A stretch of DNA of 53,099 nucleotides from Candidatus Omnitrophota bacterium (GTDB taxonomy: Bacteria; Omnitrophota; Gorgyraeia; Aquiviventales; Aquiviventaceae). Where the stretch lies: assembly GCA_023247215.1 (NCBI GenBank), contig JAHFGX010000004.1, positions 1-53,099 on the forward strand, written 5' to 3'. Within the stretch, counting starts at the first letter, position 1. Each line of letters begins with the position of its first letter. The notes under the pieces are model-generated. The model ran no database searches and was not told where the DNA came from. It saw only the letters and a list, made by a program, of their open reading frames with translations. The translations under genes and the position numbers were made by a program. Of this stretch, positions 34,390 through 46,907 are shown piece by piece.

Positions 34390-34779
34390 TTATCCGAGCG
34401 CGTCAATCGTGGCTTCCAGGTCGCTCGTCCGCAGGACCAAATTGCTGGTGGATTGGGACGTGGAGGTGCAATACGCGTATTCGATGTTGATGCCGGCGCC
34501 CGCCAGCTTCTCGGCGATGCCGGCCAGCGACCCGGGCACGTTGGGCACCTCGAGCAGCAGGACGTCCCTCTCATGGACGGTGTGATGCAAGCGCTGCAGG
34601 ATGGTCGCGGCCTTGGGCACATCGGTGACCAGGAGGCGCACCACGGCGTGATCCACCGTGTCGGAGATCGAGAGGGCGAGGATATTGATGCCGTCCTTCG
34701 CCAGGGCCTGGCACGTCCGCGCCAGCACGCCTGGGCGGTTGTCGAGAAAGATCGAGAGCTGTTTTTGAATCGCGATCAT
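34390..34779 (-). CDS. Tandem ACT-domain protein
   Basis: KQLSIFLDNRPGVLARTCQALAKDGINILALSISDT...LEVPNVPGSLAGIAEKLAGAGINIEYAYC. Confidence 0.88.
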   Translation of the reverse strand: MIAIQKQLSIFLDNRPGVLARTCQALAKDGINILALSISDTVDHAVVRLLVTDVPKAATILQRLHHTVHERDVLLLEVPNVPGSLAGIAEKLAGAGINIEYAYCTSTSQSTSNLVLRTSDLEATIDALG

Positions 34780-35444
34780 CCTTTCCTCCTGCTGGCGCTG
34801 CGCCTGAACTGCTCCCACCCGGCCACGCCCTCGCGCTCCGAGGCATAGCGGCGGCTGAAGCACGGAACCCCATCCACCCACACCACCAAATGCCACGCGT
34901 TTTTCCGGCCCTTGCGCGACCGAGCCGGCACCGTCCCCGCTGGCGAGGAAGTGCCACCAGCCGCTGGGCTGGTGGCCTGCAAGCGCGGCAGGTAGCAGCG
35001 GCCGTGGATCATGAGCGAGGTCACGGCGCGGCGGGTGTCCGGCCGCGCCGACCCTGATGGTCGCGCTGCGGTCGTCTGCGCGCGCGGGGCGCCCCCGCGC
35101 CGCACGAGCAGCTGGCGCACGCGGTTCGGCGGATTGATGAACTCCACGCCCACGTCATAGAGGAACGGCGGACGGCTTTGCAGGTCCAGCCGCTGCACGA
35201 CCCACGCGACCCGTCCGGCGCACGTCACCGGCGGCTTGCTCGCTTCGGCAAAGAGCCGCAGCGTGAGGGCGGAACTGATCTCCAGCATTTCCCGCAGCCG
35301 GACGCACATGCCGGCCTCGCTGAGATTCACGGAGTCCACCACCACCGGCACGGCGCCTTGACGGTCGACTTCCACTCGCTTGACCCACGGCACGCGAAGG
35401 ACCACGCGGCGTTCAAGTTGAACCGACTCAGGCATGAGTTTCAT
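34776..35444 (-). CDS. PilZ domain-containing protein with C-terminal extension
   Basis: LERRVVLRVPWVKRVEVD...VVDSVNLSEAGMCVRLREMLEISSALTLRLF...YDVGVEFINPPNRVRQLLV. Start uncertain (35444 or 35489). Confidence 0.7.
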   Translation of the reverse strand: MKLMPESVQLERRVVLRVPWVKRVEVDRQGAVPVVVDSVNLSEAGMCVRLREMLEISSALTLRLFAEASKPPVTCAGRVAWVVQRLDLQSRPPFLYDVGVEFINPPNRVRQLLVRRGGAPRAQTTAARPSGSARPDTRRAVTSLMIHGRCYLPRLQATSPAAGGTSSPAGTVPARSRKGRKNAWHLVVWVDGVPCFSRRYASEREGVAGWEQFRRSASRRKG

Positions 35445-35513
35445 TTTATCATGAAGCACCAGGCACTTCCTCGGAGAAGTGTCTGACACCTCCTTATGTT
35501 ACAATCGGCGATC

Positions 35514-36212
35514 ATGGCGAAAATCGTGCCCGTTTTGCCGCCGGCGGCGAAGCGCATCGGCAAGATCCTGCAGGCGCTGGATCGGGCCTATCCCAACGCT
35601 GCCTGCTCCCTGCACTACACCAACCCCTTGGAGCTGCTGATCGCCACGATCCTGTCCGCGCAGTGCACCGACGCGCTGGTCAACAAGGTCACGCCGGCGC
35701 TGTTCACGCGATACCGAACCGCCGCCCAGTACGCCCGCGCGCCGCTGGAGGAGCTGGAGCGCGCCGTGTCGAAAGTGAACTTTTACCGGAACAAGGCCAA
35801 GAGCATCACGCTGGCCTGCCAGGCCATCGTCGAGCGCTTCCACGGCGCAGTGCCGAACCGGATGGAGGACCTGGTGTCGCTGCACGGCGTGGCGCGCAAG
35901 ACCGCCAACGTGGTGCTGGGCAACGCCTTCGGCATCTCCAGCGGGATCGTGGTGGACACGCACGTCATGCGCCTGAGCCAGCGGCTGGCCCTCAGCGCCC
36001 ACACCGACCGGGACAACATCGAGCAGGACTTGATCCGGCTCGTGCCGCAACCGCGCTGGACGACGTTCGGCCACCAGATGATCCAGCACGGCCGCGCCAT
36101 CTGCAAGGCCGCGTCCCCCAAGTGCTGCGAGTGCCCGATCGGGGCGAGCCTCTGCCCCGCCTATCGCGATGAGCGCTCCGACCCGCCGACGACGCCCGCC
36201 AGCCAGCGCTGA
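35514..36212 (+). CDS. nth: Endonuclease III
   Basis: NPLELLIATILSAQCTDALVNKVTPALF...LHGVARKTANVVLGNAFG...VDTHVMRLSQRL; C-terminal 4Fe-4S cysteines. Confidence 0.95.
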   Translation: MAKIVPVLPPAAKRIGKILQALDRAYPNAACSLHYTNPLELLIATILSAQCTDALVNKVTPALFTRYRTAAQYARAPLEELERAVSKVNFYRNKAKSITLACQAIVERFHGAVPNRMEDLVSLHGVARKTANVVLGNAFGISSGIVVDTHVMRLSQRLALSAHTDRDNIEQDLIRLVPQPRWTTFGHQMIQHGRAICKAASPKCCECPIGASLCPAYRDERSDPPTTPASQR

Positions 36213-36763
36213 TCGTCCGCGCTCAACGGCAGCGCCAGCGCCGCCGCCCGGCCCTGCGGGCTGAGCTTCTGCCACGTCTTCTGGACGATGACGCGCATTT
36301 TGTCGTCGGGCGTCTTGCGGCGCAGCTCGTCGAATTGCGTCTCAAGAAAGACGAGGCAGAGCGCGTCCTCAAGCGTGTGCGTGTCTGGATCGTCGGCCAG
36401 CGCCTTCTTGCTCATGATGAGGCCGACCCGCGCGCACAATCCCTCGTCGTACTTCACCTCCCGCATCAGCCCCTGGACGGTTTCAATGTGGAACGCCTTC
36501 AGGACTTCGCGCCAGCGCAGGTAGCCCTGGCGGTTCATCGGGTAGCGGTCGCGCGGGATCGTCCAGCGCTGGATGTGCTGGCCTCGGGCGGCGATGCGCA
36601 ACGCCTCAGACGCGTTGGGGTTCAAGCGCAGCACCCATTCCGTCATGCGCTGCGAATAGACCAGCTCATGCGGCTGCGGTGCTCCCCCGACGACCTCCGT
36701 GTTGGGGTCCTGGCGATTGAGCTCATCGATCTTCTGCAGCACGGCGTCAAGGCGGCTCATCAT
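36161..36763 (-). CDS. DUF4202 family protein
   Basis: IDELNRQDPNTEVVGGAPQPHELVYSQRMTEWVLRLNPNASEALRIAARGQHIQRWTIPRDRYP. Confidence 0.85.
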   Translation of the reverse strand: MMSRLDAVLQKIDELNRQDPNTEVVGGAPQPHELVYSQRMTEWVLRLNPNASEALRIAARGQHIQRWTIPRDRYPMNRQGYLRWREVLKAFHIETVQGLMREVKYDEGLCARVGLIMSKKALADDPDTHTLEDALCLVFLETQFDELRRKTPDDKMRVIVQKTWQKLSPQGRAAALALPLSADDQRWLAGVVGGSERSSR

Positions 36764-37845
36764 CCCACAGGCGCCGCGGAGGGCTCGCGCACGTAGCCGG
36801 CGAGCCCCTCCGGGGTGGCCGGCAGAATGCCCTGGTCGGTGATGAAGCCGGTGATCAGCTCGGCTGGGGTGACGTCAAACGCCGGGTTGAACGCCCGCGC
36901 GCCTGGCCCGGCGATCCGCACGCGCTGCAGCGTGCCGTCGTCGGCGCGGCCCCACACGTAGAGCACCTCGTCCTCATGCCGCTCCTCGATGGGAATGGCG
37001 GATCCGTCGGGAGCCGCGGGATCAAACGTCGAGCGCGGGGCGGCCACGTAGAACGGCACGCCGTGCCGCCGGGCGAGGACCGCCAGGGTGTAGGTGCCGA
37101 TCTTGTTGGCCGTGTCGCCGTTGGCCGCGATCCGATCCGCGCCGACGATCACCAGGTCAATCTCGCCGCGGCGGAAGAGCGCGCCGGCGGCGGTGTCGGC
37201 CACCAGTTGATGCGGAACGCCGGCCTGGCTCAGCTCCCACTCAGTGAGCTTGGCGCCCTGGGAGCGGGGCCGCGTTTCCGTCGCGGACACGAACACCTCC
37301 ACCCCGGCCTCCTGGGCCGCGTACACCGGGGCTAAGGCGCTGCCCCAATCCACAAACGCCAGCCACCCGGCGTTGCAATGGGTGAGCATCCGCGAGCCTG
37401 GCGTGAGGAGCGGCAGGCCGGCGCGCCCCATCGCCTGGCCGGCCCGGGCGTTGCCCTCCGCCAGCGCGGTGGCGGCGCGCACCGCCGCCATCCGGGACGC
37501 CTCGACGCTGTTTGCGCACGCCGCTGCGGCGCGCACCCGGGTGACGGCATAGAAGAGATCGTGCGCCGTGGGCCGGGTGGAGCGGATGACCTCAGCCGCC
37601 TCATCGAGCGCGTCATGGAAGCGGGCCTCGGGCGCCTGCAGCGCGGCCTGCGCCATGGCATACCCGGCGGCGGCGCCGATGGCCCCGGCGCCGCGCACGG
37701 CCATCTCTCGGATGGCGCGGGCGGTGTCCTGGTGCGTCGCGCAACTGGCGATTTCAAACACGTGCGGCAGCTTGCGCTGCTCGATGAGCTTGACGGTGGA
37801 CCCTTCGAGCCACACCGTCTGATACGGCCGGCCGTTGACCTTCAT
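36760..37845 (-). CDS. mtnA: S-methyl-5-thioribose-1-phosphate isomerase
   Basis: IREMAVRGAGAIGAAAGYAMA...LTHCNAGWLAFVDWGSALAPVYAAQEAG...ETRPRSQGAKLTEWEL...VGADRIAANGDTANKIGTY. Confidence 0.95.
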   Translation of the reverse strand: MKVNGRPYQTVWLEGSTVKLIEQRKLPHVFEIASCATHQDTARAIREMAVRGAGAIGAAAGYAMAQAALQAPEARFHDALDEAAEVIRSTRPTAHDLFYAVTRVRAAAACANSVEASRMAAVRAATALAEGNARAGQAMGRAGLPLLTPGSRMLTHCNAGWLAFVDWGSALAPVYAAQEAGVEVFVSATETRPRSQGAKLTEWELSQAGVPHQLVADTAAGALFRRGEIDLVIVGADRIAANGDTANKIGTYTLAVLARRHGVPFYVAAPRSTFDPAAPDGSAIPIEERHEDEVLYVWGRADDGTLQRVRIAGPGARAFNPAFDVTPAELITGFITDQGILPATPEGLAGYVREPSAAPVG

Positions 37846-39110
37846 GGCGACGACGACGGAGCCGCGGCCGCCGCTGGCGCGGGGGCCGGCGCCACAGGCG
37901 GCGCGGGAGGCGGCGGCGTGTCCCGCACGACCTTCAAAAACACGTCAAACGACGTCGGGGACAGGACGCCGGAGATCGGCACACCGTTGACCAGGTACGT
38001 CGGCGTGCTGGCGATGCCAAGCTTCATGCCCTGCTCGACGTCGCGCTTGACCGCCTCCATGCCGCGCCCGCTGTCCATGCACTGGCGAAATGCCGCAACA
38101 TCCAGGCCGATTCGCGCGACATCAGAGTCCAATTTCGTCACAGCATAAGGCGGCGTCTCATGGAACACGAGGTCATGAAACGGCCAGAACTTGCCTTGCT
38201 CGTTCGCGCACTCGCCGGCCGCGGCCACCCGGCAGGCTTGCGGATGGACCGTTCGGCTAACGCTGCCGTTGCATTCCTGGTCGAGCGGGAAGTTCTTGAA
38301 GATCACCGTCAGGGCATCACCGTGGCCGCTCAACAACACCGGGGTGAGCTTGGAGGCGCGCTGGCACGACGGGCAGAAGAAATCGCTGAACTCCACCATT
38401 TGCATTGCGCCGTGGGGCGCGCCCAGATGCGGATCGCTGGACGTCTCCACGCTGTGGCGGGGCTGCCGCTCGACGAACTGGGTCATCTGCTTGCGCAAGC
38501 TGCCCGGCGGGCCGTACAGCACGTAGGAGGCGGCCGCGTGCACGGAGGCCGCGCCGATCACGCCGGTCAGCCCGATGCTCCACACGACCCAGGTCACCGG
38601 CGCGCGGCGATCCGGCAGCAGCGACCCGAGCGCCTGGAGCCAATCGCGCGGCGCGGTCCGCCAGGGTTGGCGCAGCGCCGCCCGAGACGCCCAGACCAGC
38701 AGCAGATTGACGGCGTAGGTCCCCAGGCAGAGCGGACAGAGGTAGTGGATCTGCGCGACCATCACCGTCAGCAGCACGGCGTCCGCGAGCACGCAGCCGA
38801 GGCTCACGGCGAAGAGCGCGGTGAACGCCCGCGCGGCATCTTCCTCCACGCGCCACGCCACGAGGGATAGGCCGAGCGTTGCGAGATAGCCGACTGCGCC
38901 CCACAGCGCCAAGGGCAACCCTAGGATCGTGCCCATCGGACTGGAGGTGACCGCGTGGCAGTTGAACGCGGTGCCCGCCGCGCTGCAGGCGGAGCCGCCC
39001 ACCAGCTCGCCGCGCAAGAGCGCCAAATGCACCAGCTCCAAATAGACGCACAGTCCCAGGCCGATCACGCTCAGGACGGCGCTGATCAGCGCAGCGGATT
39101 TTCGTGTCAT
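37842..39110 (-). CDS. VKOR-DsbA-like thioredoxin fusion
   Basis: VKOR-like TM domain with CxxC (LCPLC) and C-terminal DsbA-like domain (FSDFFCPSCQRASKLTPVLL...STPTYLVNGVPISG). Confidence 0.9.
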   Translation of the reverse strand: MTRKSAALISAVLSVIGLGLCVYLELVHLALLRGELVGGSACSAAGTAFNCHAVTSSPMGTILGLPLALWGAVGYLATLGLSLVAWRVEEDAARAFTALFAVSLGCVLADAVLLTVMVAQIHYLCPLCLGTYAVNLLLVWASRAALRQPWRTAPRDWLQALGSLLPDRRAPVTWVVWSIGLTGVIGAASVHAAASYVLYGPPGSLRKQMTQFVERQPRHSVETSSDPHLGAPHGAMQMVEFSDFFCPSCQRASKLTPVLLSGHGDALTVIFKNFPLDQECNGSVSRTVHPQACRVAAAGECANEQGKFWPFHDLVFHETPPYAVTKLDSDVARIGLDVAAFRQCMDSGRGMEAVKRDVEQGMKLGIASTPTYLVNGVPISGVLSPTSFDVFLKVVRDTPPPPAPPVAPAPAPAAAAAPSSSP

Positions 39111-39135
39111 GCTCGCTCTCCTTCTCTGAATCCGT

Positions 39136-41925
39136 TCAGCCTGTGTGCCGCATCCCGGCGGCGATGCCGTTGATGGTCAAGGCGAGCGCGCGCTGCAGCA
39201 TCTGGCGGCGCTTCGGATCGCGGCTGCCCCGCCACTGCCGCAGCAGGTGCACCTGCAGCAAGCTCAACGGATCCACGTAGGGGTTGCGCAGGCGGAGGGC
39301 GTTCTGCAGCACGTCATTCGTCTGCAGCAATTCCCGCTGCCGGGTGATGCCGAGCACCACGCGCGTGGTCAGCGCGTACTCGGCGGCCAACGCGCCGAAA
39401 ATCCGCCGCCCCGCCGAGGCCGGCCGGACCAGGTCCGCGTAGTGGCGGGCGATCCGCATGTCGGCCATGCCCAGGCTCATCTGGATGAAGTCCACCATCA
39501 CGTGGAACCAGGGCATCCGCTCGTACATCTGCTGCAGCTCCTGCAGGCCGCGAGGCTGGCGCCCGGTCGCCTCCACCACCGCGCTGCCGAAGGGGAACCA
39601 GCTCGGCAGGAAGTTACGGCTCTGGATCCAACTGAAGACCCAGGGAATGGCCCGCAGCGATTCGATGCGCCGGGGCTGGGCGCGCCCGCCGCCCGGCCGC
39701 TGCGCGGGCCGCGAGCCGATGCGGAACTGCTCGATGGCGTCAATAGGCGTGGCTTGCTCGAAGTAGTGGAGGAACACCGGGTCTTCGAAGACGGCGCGGC
39801 GATAGTCCCGGTAGGCGGCTTGCGAGAGCTGCTCCATCCGGCGCTCCCACTGGGGCTGATGCGGCTCCGCAGCCGGCACGAGCACCGTCGCCTCGAGCAC
39901 CGCGGAGAGCGCCAGCTCCAGGTTGCGGACCGCCATCGAGGCGTTGCCGTACTTCGAGGCCACCACCTCGCCCTGCTCGGTGATTTTGATGCGGCCCTCG
40001 AGCGTGCCGCGCGGCTGGGCGAGGATGGCCTGGTGCAGCGGGCCGCCGCCGCGCCCGATAGTGCCGCCGCGCCCGTGGAAGAGCTGCAGCCGCACGCGGT
40101 GCGCCTGCGACACCTCGTGCAGCCGCCGCTGCGCCTGATACAGCTCCCAGTTGGCGGTGAAGAACCCGCCGTCCTTGTTGGAGTCCGAATAGCCGAGCAT
40201 GATCTGCTGCAGCCGGCCCCGGGCCTTGAGGTGCTGCCGATAGGCGGGCTGCCGGTAGAGGGCGTCCATCACCTCGTGCGCGGCGCGCAAGTCTTCGATG
40301 CCTTCCAGGAGCGGGATGATGTTCACCGCGCTCTCCCATCCGCGCGTGGTCCGCCGGAACAGGTCTGCCTGCTGGAAAAACCAGAGCAACGTCAGCACGT
40401 CGCTGGCGTGATGGGTCATGCTGATGACGTAGCCGTCAATGGCGGAGGGGTCCACCTCTTTCAAGTGCTCCCCCATCACCTGGAAGGTGCGCACGACTTC
40501 GCGGGTCGCCGGCGAGGCGTTGCGCAGCAGCTCCGCGTACTGCGGCCGCGCCAGCAATCGCCCCAGCAGCTCGCACCGTTCCGACTCCGGCAGGAGCCGG
40601 GGGTCCGTCGGGCTCAAGCCGTGCGTCAGGGCCAATTCCGCAAACGCGTCCAGGTGGCGCTGGCTGTGGTCGCGCACGTCCACGGTGGCGAAGGAGAAGC
40701 CGAACAGCCGCACCTGCATGAGGCAGCGGCCCACCTCATGCTGGGCCAGCGCGTCCGCGCGATGGAACGTCAAGCTGCGCTTGATCAGCTCCAGGTCCTG
40801 GCGCAGCTCCTGCGCGCCGGCATAGCCGCCCTCCCCGCCCGGGCGGAGCATCTGCCGCAGGCGGTGGATCATCACGGCGAGCTTCTGCCGGTAGGGCTGG
40901 TGCGGGTAGGCCGCGTCGAGCGATTCCGCCAGCGCCGGGAAGCTGCGCCGATCGTGGGCGACGGAGCGGAACAGCGCCGGCGGGATCTTACACAGCTGAT
41001 CGGATTGTGTGAGGCGGTCGCGCAGCCGCTCGAGCGACTCCAGGTACTTGCCCAGGATGGCGTGGCGGTAGCGCACCAGCGCCCAGCGGAGGGTGTCGTG
41101 CGTCACCGAGGGGTTGCCGTCCTTGTCGCCGCCCATCCAGGTGCCGAAGCGGATCACCGGGCCGACGTCGAACGGGCGGCGATAGACCCGCGAGAGCTCG
41201 TCTTGGAACGCCAGGAGGGTGTCGGGCAGCGCATCGTACAGCACGGAGGACAAATAGTAGAGGCCGTGCTCCACCTCGTCCTCGACGGTGGGGCGGTTCG
41301 GGCGCAGCTCATCCGTCTGCCACAGCGCCATAATCTCTTCGAAGATTTCCCGACGGATCCGCCGCTCTTCCTTCGAGGTGGGGCGCATCAGCTCCCGCTG
41401 CAGCAGCCAATCCCAAATCTGATGGTGCTTGCGCAGCACCGCCGGCGGCAGCGCTTGCGTGGGGTGGGCGGTGAGCACCAGATTGATGGAGAGCGACTGG
41501 AGGTGGCGGGCGAGCTCCTTCGCCGGCACCCGCGCGCGGTGGAGGCGGCACACCACGTCTTCGATCGAGCCCCGCTGCGGATGGAACCCGGGCAGCGATT
41601 CGTAGTGGCGCTTGCGCCGGAGCCGGTGGTTCTCTTCCGCGATGTTGGCGAGCTGGAAATAGACGGAAAAGGCGCGGATGATCTTCACCGAGGTCGGCAG
41701 GTCCAACTGCGCCAGCAGCGTCGCCAGGCGGGCGTGCGATGCGGGGCGGCCGGTGCGGCGCGCCTGGATCGCGGCGGCGCGGATGCGCTCTTCGACTTCG
41801 AACAAGGGGCGCCCCTCCTGATGGATGAGGACGCGGCCGAGCAGCTCGCCGAGGAAGCGCACGTCCTCGCGCAATGGACGAAGCTTGCGCTCGTCGGCGG
41901 GTGAGAGCCGGGACGCGCGCTTCAT
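39136..41925 (-). CDS. ppc: Phosphoenolpyruvate carboxylase
   Basis: [76 protein letters not shown]. Start 41925 (ATGA overlap). Confidence 0.97.
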   Translation of the reverse strand: MKRASRLSPADERKLRPLREDVRFLGELLGRVLIHQEGRPLFEVEERIRAAAIQARRTGRPASHARLATLLAQLDLPTSVKIIRAFSVYFQLANIAEENHRLRRKRHYESLPGFHPQRGSIEDVVCRLHRARVPAKELARHLQSLSINLVLTAHPTQALPPAVLRKHHQIWDWLLQRELMRPTSKEERRIRREIFEEIMALWQTDELRPNRPTVEDEVEHGLYYLSSVLYDALPDTLLAFQDELSRVYRRPFDVGPVIRFGTWMGGDKDGNPSVTHDTLRWALVRYRHAILGKYLESLERLRDRLTQSDQLCKIPPALFRSVAHDRRSFPALAESLDAAYPHQPYRQKLAVMIHRLRQMLRPGGEGGYAGAQELRQDLELIKRSLTFHRADALAQHEVGRCLMQVRLFGFSFATVDVRDHSQRHLDAFAELALTHGLSPTDPRLLPESERCELLGRLLARPQYAELLRNASPATREVVRTFQVMGEHLKEVDPSAIDGYVISMTHHASDVLTLLWFFQQADLFRRTTRGWESAVNIIPLLEGIEDLRAAHEVMDALYRQPAYRQHLKARGRLQQIMLGYSDSNKDGGFFTANWELYQAQRRLHEVSQAHRVRLQLFHGRGGTIGRGGGPLHQAILAQPRGTLEGRIKITEQGEVVASKYGNASMAVRNLELALSAVLEATVLVPAAEPHQPQWERRMEQLSQAAYRDYRRAVFEDPVFLHYFEQATPIDAIEQFRIGSRPAQRPGGGRAQPRRIESLRAIPWVFSWIQSRNFLPSWFPFGSAVVEATGRQPRGLQELQQMYERMPWFHVMVDFIQMSLGMADMRIARHYADLVRPASAGRRIFGALAAEYALTTRVVLGITRQRELLQTNDVLQNALRLRNPYVDPLSLLQVHLLRQWRGSRDPKRRQMLQRALALTINGIAAGMRHTG

Positions 41926-42824
41926 GCCACCACCGCGCGCGGATTGGCGCCCTGCAAATGCGCCAGAATGGCGGAGTAGTCCATCTCGCCCTTGCCTGCG
42001 CCCTCGGCCTCGGCCAGCAATTTCCGGATCGCCTGCGTCACCGGCACCGGCGCGCTCGTCTCGCTCGCGAGGCCGCACATGAGCTCGAAATCCTTCCGCA
42101 TATGCTTGAGGGCGAAGTGCGGGCTGAAATCCCCTTTGAGCATGCTAGCACCCTTGGTCTGGTACCACGGCGAGGCGAACGTGCTCGCCTGCAGAACCTC
42201 CAGCAGCCGCTGCGGATCCAGGCCGGCGGATCGCGCCAGCACCAGCGCCTCCGCGAACCCGGCGGCCAGATGCCCCAGCATCAGGTTGGTCGCCAGCTTC
42301 AGCGCCGAGCCGCACCCGACGGTGCCGGCGTGGACGATGGTCTTGCCCATGGCGCGCAAGATCGGCTCGCAGCGCTTGAGCGTCTGCGGCAGGCCGCCCG
42401 CCAGGATCACCAGCGTGCCGTCGGTGGCCGGACCCTTCGAGCCGACCACGGGCGCGTCCAGAAACTCGGCGCGCTTCGTCGTCACCGCGCCGGCCAGCTT
42501 GCGCGATGTCACCGGGCTGACGGTGCTCATGTCCACCAGCACCGCGCCGGCCCGCAACCCTTCGAGCGCGCCGGACGGACCTAGCACGATCTCTTCGACA
42601 TCCTGCGGCCGCGACACCATCGTGATCACGATGTCGGCTTCCGCCGCCGCGTGCGCCGGGCTTTTGGCAGCCTTGGCGCCGAGCTCAACGAATGGCTGCA
42701 TCTTCGCCGGCGTGCGGTTCCAGACGATGAGCGGGTAGCCCGCCTTGGCGATATGCCCCGCCATCGGCGCCCCCATCGTCCCCAACCCGAGGAACGCGAC
42801 TTTCGTCTCCTGGCTCCGGCTCAT
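41922..42824 (-). CDS. NAD(P)-dependent beta-hydroxyacid dehydrogenase (HIBADH family)
   Basis: VAFLGLGTMGAPMAGHIAKAGYPLIVWNRT...FLDAPVVGSKGPATDGTLVILAGG...KLATNLMLG. Confidence 0.9.
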   Translation of the reverse strand: MSRSQETKVAFLGLGTMGAPMAGHIAKAGYPLIVWNRTPAKMQPFVELGAKAAKSPAHAAAEADIVITMVSRPQDVEEIVLGPSGALEGLRAGAVLVDMSTVSPVTSRKLAGAVTTKRAEFLDAPVVGSKGPATDGTLVILAGGLPQTLKRCEPILRAMGKTIVHAGTVGCGSALKLATNLMLGHLAAGFAEALVLARSAGLDPQRLLEVLQASTFASPWYQTKGASMLKGDFSPHFALKHMRKDFELMCGLASETSAPVPVTQAIRKLLAEAEGAGKGEMDYSAILAHLQGANPRAVVA

Positions 42825-43156
42825 CGCTCAACCAGTCCAGCGATCGCAAGCAACTGCTCGGCCCGGCGATCAGCTTCAGCGTGCAGGTCGGGGATGGGCA
42901 GGCCGTTCGCCCAACGACGCTGCCATACCGCAAGCATCACTTGGATTTCAGCTAACACCGCTTGGGTTTCAAGCGGCGCGGACGGAGCGGCCCACTCTGC
43001 AAAACACTTCCCTTCCTCCAGCAAACTTGCGACGGCCTGGCGATTCGACGGATTCTCGCTGAACGACGAGATCCGAGCCAGATCGGCGGCTAAGCCACCC
43101 AACCTGATCGGCAGGGGATCTTGAAGAAATCGCTCCCGGATCTGCTCTGAAATCAT
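42821..43156 (-). CDS. Hypothetical protein
   Basis: 111-aa ORF, ATGA-overlapped on both sides with coding genes of the same strand. Confidence 0.7.
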   Translation of the reverse strand: MISEQIRERFLQDPLPIRLGGLAADLARISSFSENPSNRQAVASLLEEGKCFAEWAAPSAPLETQAVLAEIQVMLAVWQRRWANGLPIPDLHAEADRRAEQLLAIAGLVER

Positions 43157-43488
43157 GCGGCTCCGAATCGCTCGCGGACAATCTGCTCAATGGTTGTTCG
43201 CAAGCGTTCGTCTTCGATCATCATCGCGCGATTGCCCCGTTTCGGACGGATGTTGATCAATGATTCAAAACGCACTTCCCGGCTTTCCGGCAACCAACCC
43301 GCGCCCCAGATATCGGCTTGCTGGCTTCCATCCTCCAAGAGCGCCGCTTCACAATCCGCATGCATCCCTCCGCCGCCGGCCAGGATTCGGCGGCGAACAT
43401 CCACCGCCAGTTTGATATATGTTTGCAGCGTCTCAAGCATCTCGCGGACTTGCCCCGCCGTCGCCCGCGTCTCAACCACATGGATCAT
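43153..43488 (-). CDS. DUF5674 family protein
   Basis: YIKLAVDVRRRILAGGGGMHADCEAALLEDGSQQADIWGAGWLP. Confidence 0.8.
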   Translation of the reverse strand: MIHVVETRATAGQVREMLETLQTYIKLAVDVRRRILAGGGGMHADCEAALLEDGSQQADIWGAGWLPESREVRFESLINIRPKRGNRAMMIEDERLRTTIEQIVRERFGAA

Positions 43489-43508
43489 TGCTCAGAAACC
43501 GGCAGCGC

Positions 43509-44048
43509 TTAATGCGCCGCCGACGAGGCCCATTTGACGGTGCAGCCGATGGCGGGCGTTTCTGTCTCTTTGATTTGGGCTTTCGCTAAGAGCGCGTCAA
43601 TCGCCTCGCGCAGGTAGCGGCGCTTCACCTGCGACGGCTCTTTCGTATTGTCGTCAATCGCGCCGGTGTAGCGCATCTTGCGCTGTTGATCAAACAGGAA
43701 GATATGCGGCGTGCGCTCGGCGCCGTACGCCCGCGCCGTCTGCTGCGTGGCGTCGTGCAGGTACGGGAAGTTGAAGCGCTTCTCCTTCGCCCAGGCCGCC
43801 ATCTGCTCGAAGCTGTCTTCCGGGTAATTCTTGGCGTCGTTGGAGTTGATGCCGAGGAGCGCGACACCCTTCCCGGCGTAGTCCCGCTGCAGCTCGATCA
43901 TCCGGTCAATCGTCGCCTTCACGTAGGGGCAGTGATTGCACATGAAGATGACGCACAGCACCGCCTTGTCGCCGAAGTCAGATAACCGGTACGTTTTCCC
44001 GTCCACGCCCTTGAGCGAAAAATCCGGAGCGGTTTCATTGAGCTGCAT
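43509..44048 (-). CDS. Thioredoxin-like redoxin (AhpC/TSA-like)
   Basis: APDFSLKGVDGKTYRLSDFGDKAVLCVIFMCNHCPYVKATIDRMIEL...LFDQQRKMRYTGAIDD. Confidence 0.9.
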   Translation of the reverse strand: MQLNETAPDFSLKGVDGKTYRLSDFGDKAVLCVIFMCNHCPYVKATIDRMIELQRDYAGKGVALLGINSNDAKNYPEDSFEQMAAWAKEKRFNFPYLHDATQQTARAYGAERTPHIFLFDQQRKMRYTGAIDDNTKEPSQVKRRYLREAIDALLAKAQIKETETPAIGCTVKWASSAAH

Positions 44049-44763
44049 CGGTTGTGCTCCCCTGTTTGGCATGCGCGACGAGCAGGTTCTGGACTTCCAC
44101 GATGGCTTTGGTGACGTTGATGCCGCGGGGACAGGCGTCGGTGCAGTTGAAGATGGTGCGGCAGCGCCACACGCCGCTCGCCTTGTTGAGCACCTCCAGC
44201 CGCTCCTCCGCGCCCTGGTCCCGGCTGTCGAAGAGGAAGCGATGCGCCTGCACGATGGCCGCCGGCCCCACGTACTCGCCATTCGCCCAGAACGACGGGC
44301 ACGAGGTGGTGCACGCGCCGCACAGGATGCACTTGGTGGTGTCCTCGAACCGCTCCTGCTGCTTGGGGCTCTGCAGCCGCTCCGTCGCGGGCGGCGGCTC
44401 CTCGGCGATCAGGTACGGCTTGACCGAACGGTACTTCTCGAAGAACTTCGTCTGATCTACGATCAGGTCTTTGACGACGGCGAACCCCCGCATCGGCTCG
44501 ACGACGATGGGCTGCTTCAGGTCCTTGATGAGGAGTTTGCAGGCCAGGCGGTTCTTGCCGTTGATCATCATGGCGTCCGAGCCGCACACGCCGTGCGCGC
44601 AGGAGCGGCGGAACGCCAGGCTGCCGTCGTGGTGCCATTTGACCGCGTGGAGCGCGTCGAGCACCCGGTCGGTCGGCTCCGCCTCCACGGTGTACTCGCG
44701 CCACTGCGGCGCCGAGTCCATCTCAGGATTGAAGCGCTGGATTTTCAGTCGCACGTGCGCCAT
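44035..44763 (-). CDS. sdhB: Succinate dehydrogenase/fumarate reductase iron-sulfur subunit
   Basis: FRRSCAHGVCGSDAMMINGKNRLAC; CILCGACTTSCPSFW; CTDACPRGINV. Confidence 0.96.
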   Translation of the reverse strand: MAHVRLKIQRFNPEMDSAPQWREYTVEAEPTDRVLDALHAVKWHHDGSLAFRRSCAHGVCGSDAMMINGKNRLACKLLIKDLKQPIVVEPMRGFAVVKDLIVDQTKFFEKYRSVKPYLIAEEPPPATERLQSPKQQERFEDTTKCILCGACTTSCPSFWANGEYVGPAAIVQAHRFLFDSRDQGAEERLEVLNKASGVWRCRTIFNCTDACPRGINVTKAIVEVQNLLVAHAKQGSTTDAAQ

Positions 44764-46496
<1,733 letters not shown>

Positions 46497-46500
<4 letters not shown>

Positions 46501-46907
46501 GGAACCCCCACCGATGAAGGCGGCTGGAACACCACCACCGCCACGATGCCCAGCGCCGTCAACGCTCCGCCGATTCCGTAGAGCAGCCAGGCCGCGATCC
46601 GCCGCTGGACCGGTTGGTGCAGGTAGTCGTCCAGGATCACGCGCAGGCCGTTGAGCCCGTGGACCATCGCCAGCACCAGCATGAGCAGATCATAGCTGCG
46701 CCAGAACCATCCGATGTAGCGCCGTGCCACGAAGTCATAATCAATCGCATCCACCGAGTTGATGAGGTGCATGATGACCAGGTGGCCCAGCGCCAGGACC
46801 AGGAGCAGCAGGCCGGAGACGCGCATGAAGACCCACGACCACAGCTCCAGCCCGCCGGTGGGCTTGGGGCGACCGTACGCCGAGGAGAGCGCGGAGGACG
46901 TCGCCAT
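46497..46907 (-). CDS. sdhD: Succinate dehydrogenase membrane anchor
   Basis: LWSWVFMRVSGLLLLVLALGHLVIMHLINS...YDLLMLVLAMVHGLNGLRVILDDY. Confidence 0.85.

Noticed and set aside
39145-41904. 919-aa plus-strand ORF antisense to ppc
   Set aside because: Fully opposite the unmistakable PEP carboxylase; His/Arg/Gln/Leu-rich low-complexity translation typical of GC-rich antisense frames.
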